From Chlorobium sp. (GTDB taxonomy: Bacteria; Bacteroidota; Chlorobiia; Chlorobiales; Chlorobiaceae): DNA of 6,545 nt. The translations under genes and the position numbers were made by a program. The DNA lies in contig JANQMO010000035.1 of the NCBI GenBank assembly GCA_028280025.1, forward strand, positions 1 to 6,545, written 5' to 3'. Under the pieces are notes generated by a model, which was not told where the DNA came from, searched no databases, and saw only the letters and a program-made list of their open reading frames with translations. Numbering within the stretch: position 1 is the first letter of the stretch; each line of letters opens with the position of its first letter. Of the stretch, positions 5,572 through 6,545 are shown one piece after another.

Positions 5572-6471
5572 ATGCATATCCATACACTCGATAACTGGCG
5601 CCACATCCACAATTTTTCAACCTGGAATGACAAGGGAGAACAGCGAACACGTTACGTACTGTTATTGACTGCTATCACAATGGTAGCCGAAATTATCGCC
5701 GGTACGGTCTACGGTTCGATGGCACTCCTTGCAGACGGCTGGCACATGGGGACGCACGTGGCAGCATTTTTCATAACGATTTACGCGTACCGTTATGCCA
5801 GAAAACATGAAAACAATCCCGCCTTTTCGTTCGGCACCGGAAAGGTAACCGTGCTGGGCGGCTTTTCCAGTGCAGTAGCACTGGCAGTGGTTGCGCTTGT
5901 CATGCTGGTGGAATCCCTGGAAAGGATCATGAACCCGGAGACCATCCAGTTCAACCAGGCTATTGCGGTAGCGGGAGCCGGTTTACTGGTCAACATATTG
6001 AGCGCATTGATCCTGAGCGATGATCATGACCACGATCACGGTCACGACCACCACCACGACCATAACCTGCGTGCTGCATACCTGCACGTTCTTGCCGATG
6101 CCATGACCTCCCTGCTTGCCATTTTCGCTCTTCTGGGAGGAAAATATATCGGATGGAACTGGCTCGATCCGCTCATGGGTATTGTTGGAGCCGCGGTCAT
6201 CACCCGCTGGGCATATGGCCTGCTCAGGGAAACCGGTCCGATCCTGCTCGACGCAAGCATCGAAAAGGATTACCGTCAAGCGATACAGGAAGCCGTTGAA
6301 AACGATGCCGATAACAGGATTTCAGATATCCATGTCTGGAAAGTCGGGGCAAATGACTATGCAGCGATCATATCCCTTGTCACTCACTTTCCCAAAGCCA
6401 CAGAACATTACAAACACCTCCTGAAGGATTTCAAACACTTGTCGCACATCACTACTGTCCGGTTAAAATAG
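5572..6471 (+). CDS. dmeF: Cation diffusion facilitator, DmeF-type Co/Ni (divalent metal) efflux protein
   Basis: A complete 299-residue CDF transporter of the inner membrane, which should exchange cytoplasmic divalent metal for protons. Six helices are visible at about 28-49, 51-73, 92-112, 128-148, 168-188 and 198-216, followed by a cytoplasmic domain (225-299) with the typical ISDIHVWKVG. The transport site in helix 2 reads ADGWHMGTH (D55, H58, H62), and helix 5 has HVLADAMTS (H172, D176). The GWHMxTH form and the N-terminal histidines (H2, H4, H11, H13) match the DmeF subgroup as I remember it, rather than zinc-type CzcD/ZitB, which have H-x3-D in helix 2. A cytoplasmic loop at 150-164 is almost entirely His and Asp (eight His), probably a metal-binding sensor or buffer. 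The gene follows the second CbiX-like gene after 57 bp, so it is probably in the same operon, possibly with an internal promoter. Co versus Ni versus Zn preference is not proven by sequence. Confidence 0.93.
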   Translation: MHIHTLDNWRHIHNFSTWNDKGEQRTRYVLLLTAITMVAEIIAGTVYGSMALLADGWHMGTHVAAFFITIYAYRYARKHENNPAFSFGTGKVTVLGGFSSAVALAVVALVMLVESLERIMNPETIQFNQAIAVAGAGLLVNILSALILSDDHDHDHGHDHHHDHNLRAAYLHVLADAMTSLLAIFALLGGKYIGWNWLDPLMGIVGAAVITRWAYGLLRETGPILLDASIEKDYRQAIQEAVENDADNRISDIHVWKVGANDYAAIISLVTHFPKATEHYKHLLKDFKHLSHITTVRLK

Positions 6472-6504
6472 GGCGAGTTGAGGCACTGGCTCCCTCGCCT
6501 TTTT
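6471..6504 (+). terminator. Rho-independent terminator after the CDF gene
   Basis: GGCGAG at 6472-6477 pairs with CTCGCC at 6494-6499, and five T residues follow at 6500-6504. The 16-nt loop can add two inner GG/CC pairs (6482-6483 with 6492-6493). The hairpin begins at the last base of the stop codon. It closes the plus-strand cluster. No comparable hairpin with a T-run is seen in the gaps between the four plus-strand genes. Confidence 0.7.
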
Positions 6505-6545
6505 GATGGAACGCTCGTTGAACGACAAAATATCGATGAGCAGTC

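Noticed and set aside
4759..5610. Long minus-strand open frame (283 codons) opposite the second CbiX-like gene
   Set aside because: It is antisense to a gene with clear family motifs, its translation is rich in Cys/Phe/Gly as expected of a reverse-complement shadow, and it has no recognisable domain.
6019..6064. Repetitive GATCATGACCACGATCACG-like stretch as a DNA repeat
   Set aside because: It encodes the His/Asp-rich loop (residues 150-164) of the CDF transporter and keeps the reading frame; it is coding low complexity, not a mobile or CRISPR repeat.
6506..6545. Possible start of a plus-strand gene (ATG at 6506, MERSLNDKISMSS) or C-terminus of a convergent minus-strand gene
   Set aside because: All minus-strand frames and this plus frame are open over the 40 bp, which is too short to discriminate. 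The ATG directly follows the terminator T-run and has no ribosome-binding context.

Overview
The window looks like chromosomal DNA of a green sulfur bacterium (Chlorobiota; a moderate-GC Prosthecochloris/Chlorobium-like genome is my best guess). The reasons are a TonB receptor of Bacteroidota/Chlorobiota type with an N-terminal carboxypeptidase-regulatory-like domain, lipoprotein versions of CbiX, a mid-GC coding style with AT-rich intergenic DNA, and start codons without clear Shine-Dalgarno sequences. The taxonomic placement is inference; the gene calls rest on protein motifs.

Layout. On the minus strand, the window edge cuts an ExbB/TolQ-like proton-channel gene (1-262). Upstream of it on the same strand, behind a strong rho-independent terminator (290-325), is a complete TonB-dependent outer-membrane receptor (346-2721). 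A 263-bp AT-rich divergent promoter region (2722-2984) holds two inverted repeats. On the plus strand follows a compact cluster: CbiX-like lipoprotein 1 (2985-3923), a small three-helix PepSY membrane protein (3941-4510), CbiX-like lipoprotein 2 (4546-5514) and a DmeF-type cation diffusion facilitator (5572-6471). A terminator closes the cluster at 6471-6504. The last 41 bp hold nothing I can assign.

How the genes may work together. The receptor would import a scarce ligand across the outer membrane using TonB/ExbB energy. The two CbiX paralogues carry lipoprotein signal peptides, so they should sit in the periplasm or on a membrane surface, not in the cytoplasm where cobaltochelatase/ferrochelatase enzymes of tetrapyrrole synthesis work. 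Each keeps the paired catalytic histidines in its N-terminal half and has lost them in its C-terminal half. The PepSY protein resembles membrane proteins linked to siderophore/heme iron reduction, and the CDF protein should export Co/Ni-type divalent metals from the cytoplasm to the periplasm. Together this suggests an envelope system for capturing and handling a metal or metallo-tetrapyrrole (heme, cobalamin/corrinoid or a related pigment). It resembles the Porphyromonas IhtA/IhtB arrangement of a TonB receptor with a CbiK-like heme-binding lipoprotein. The substrate cannot be decided from sequence alone.
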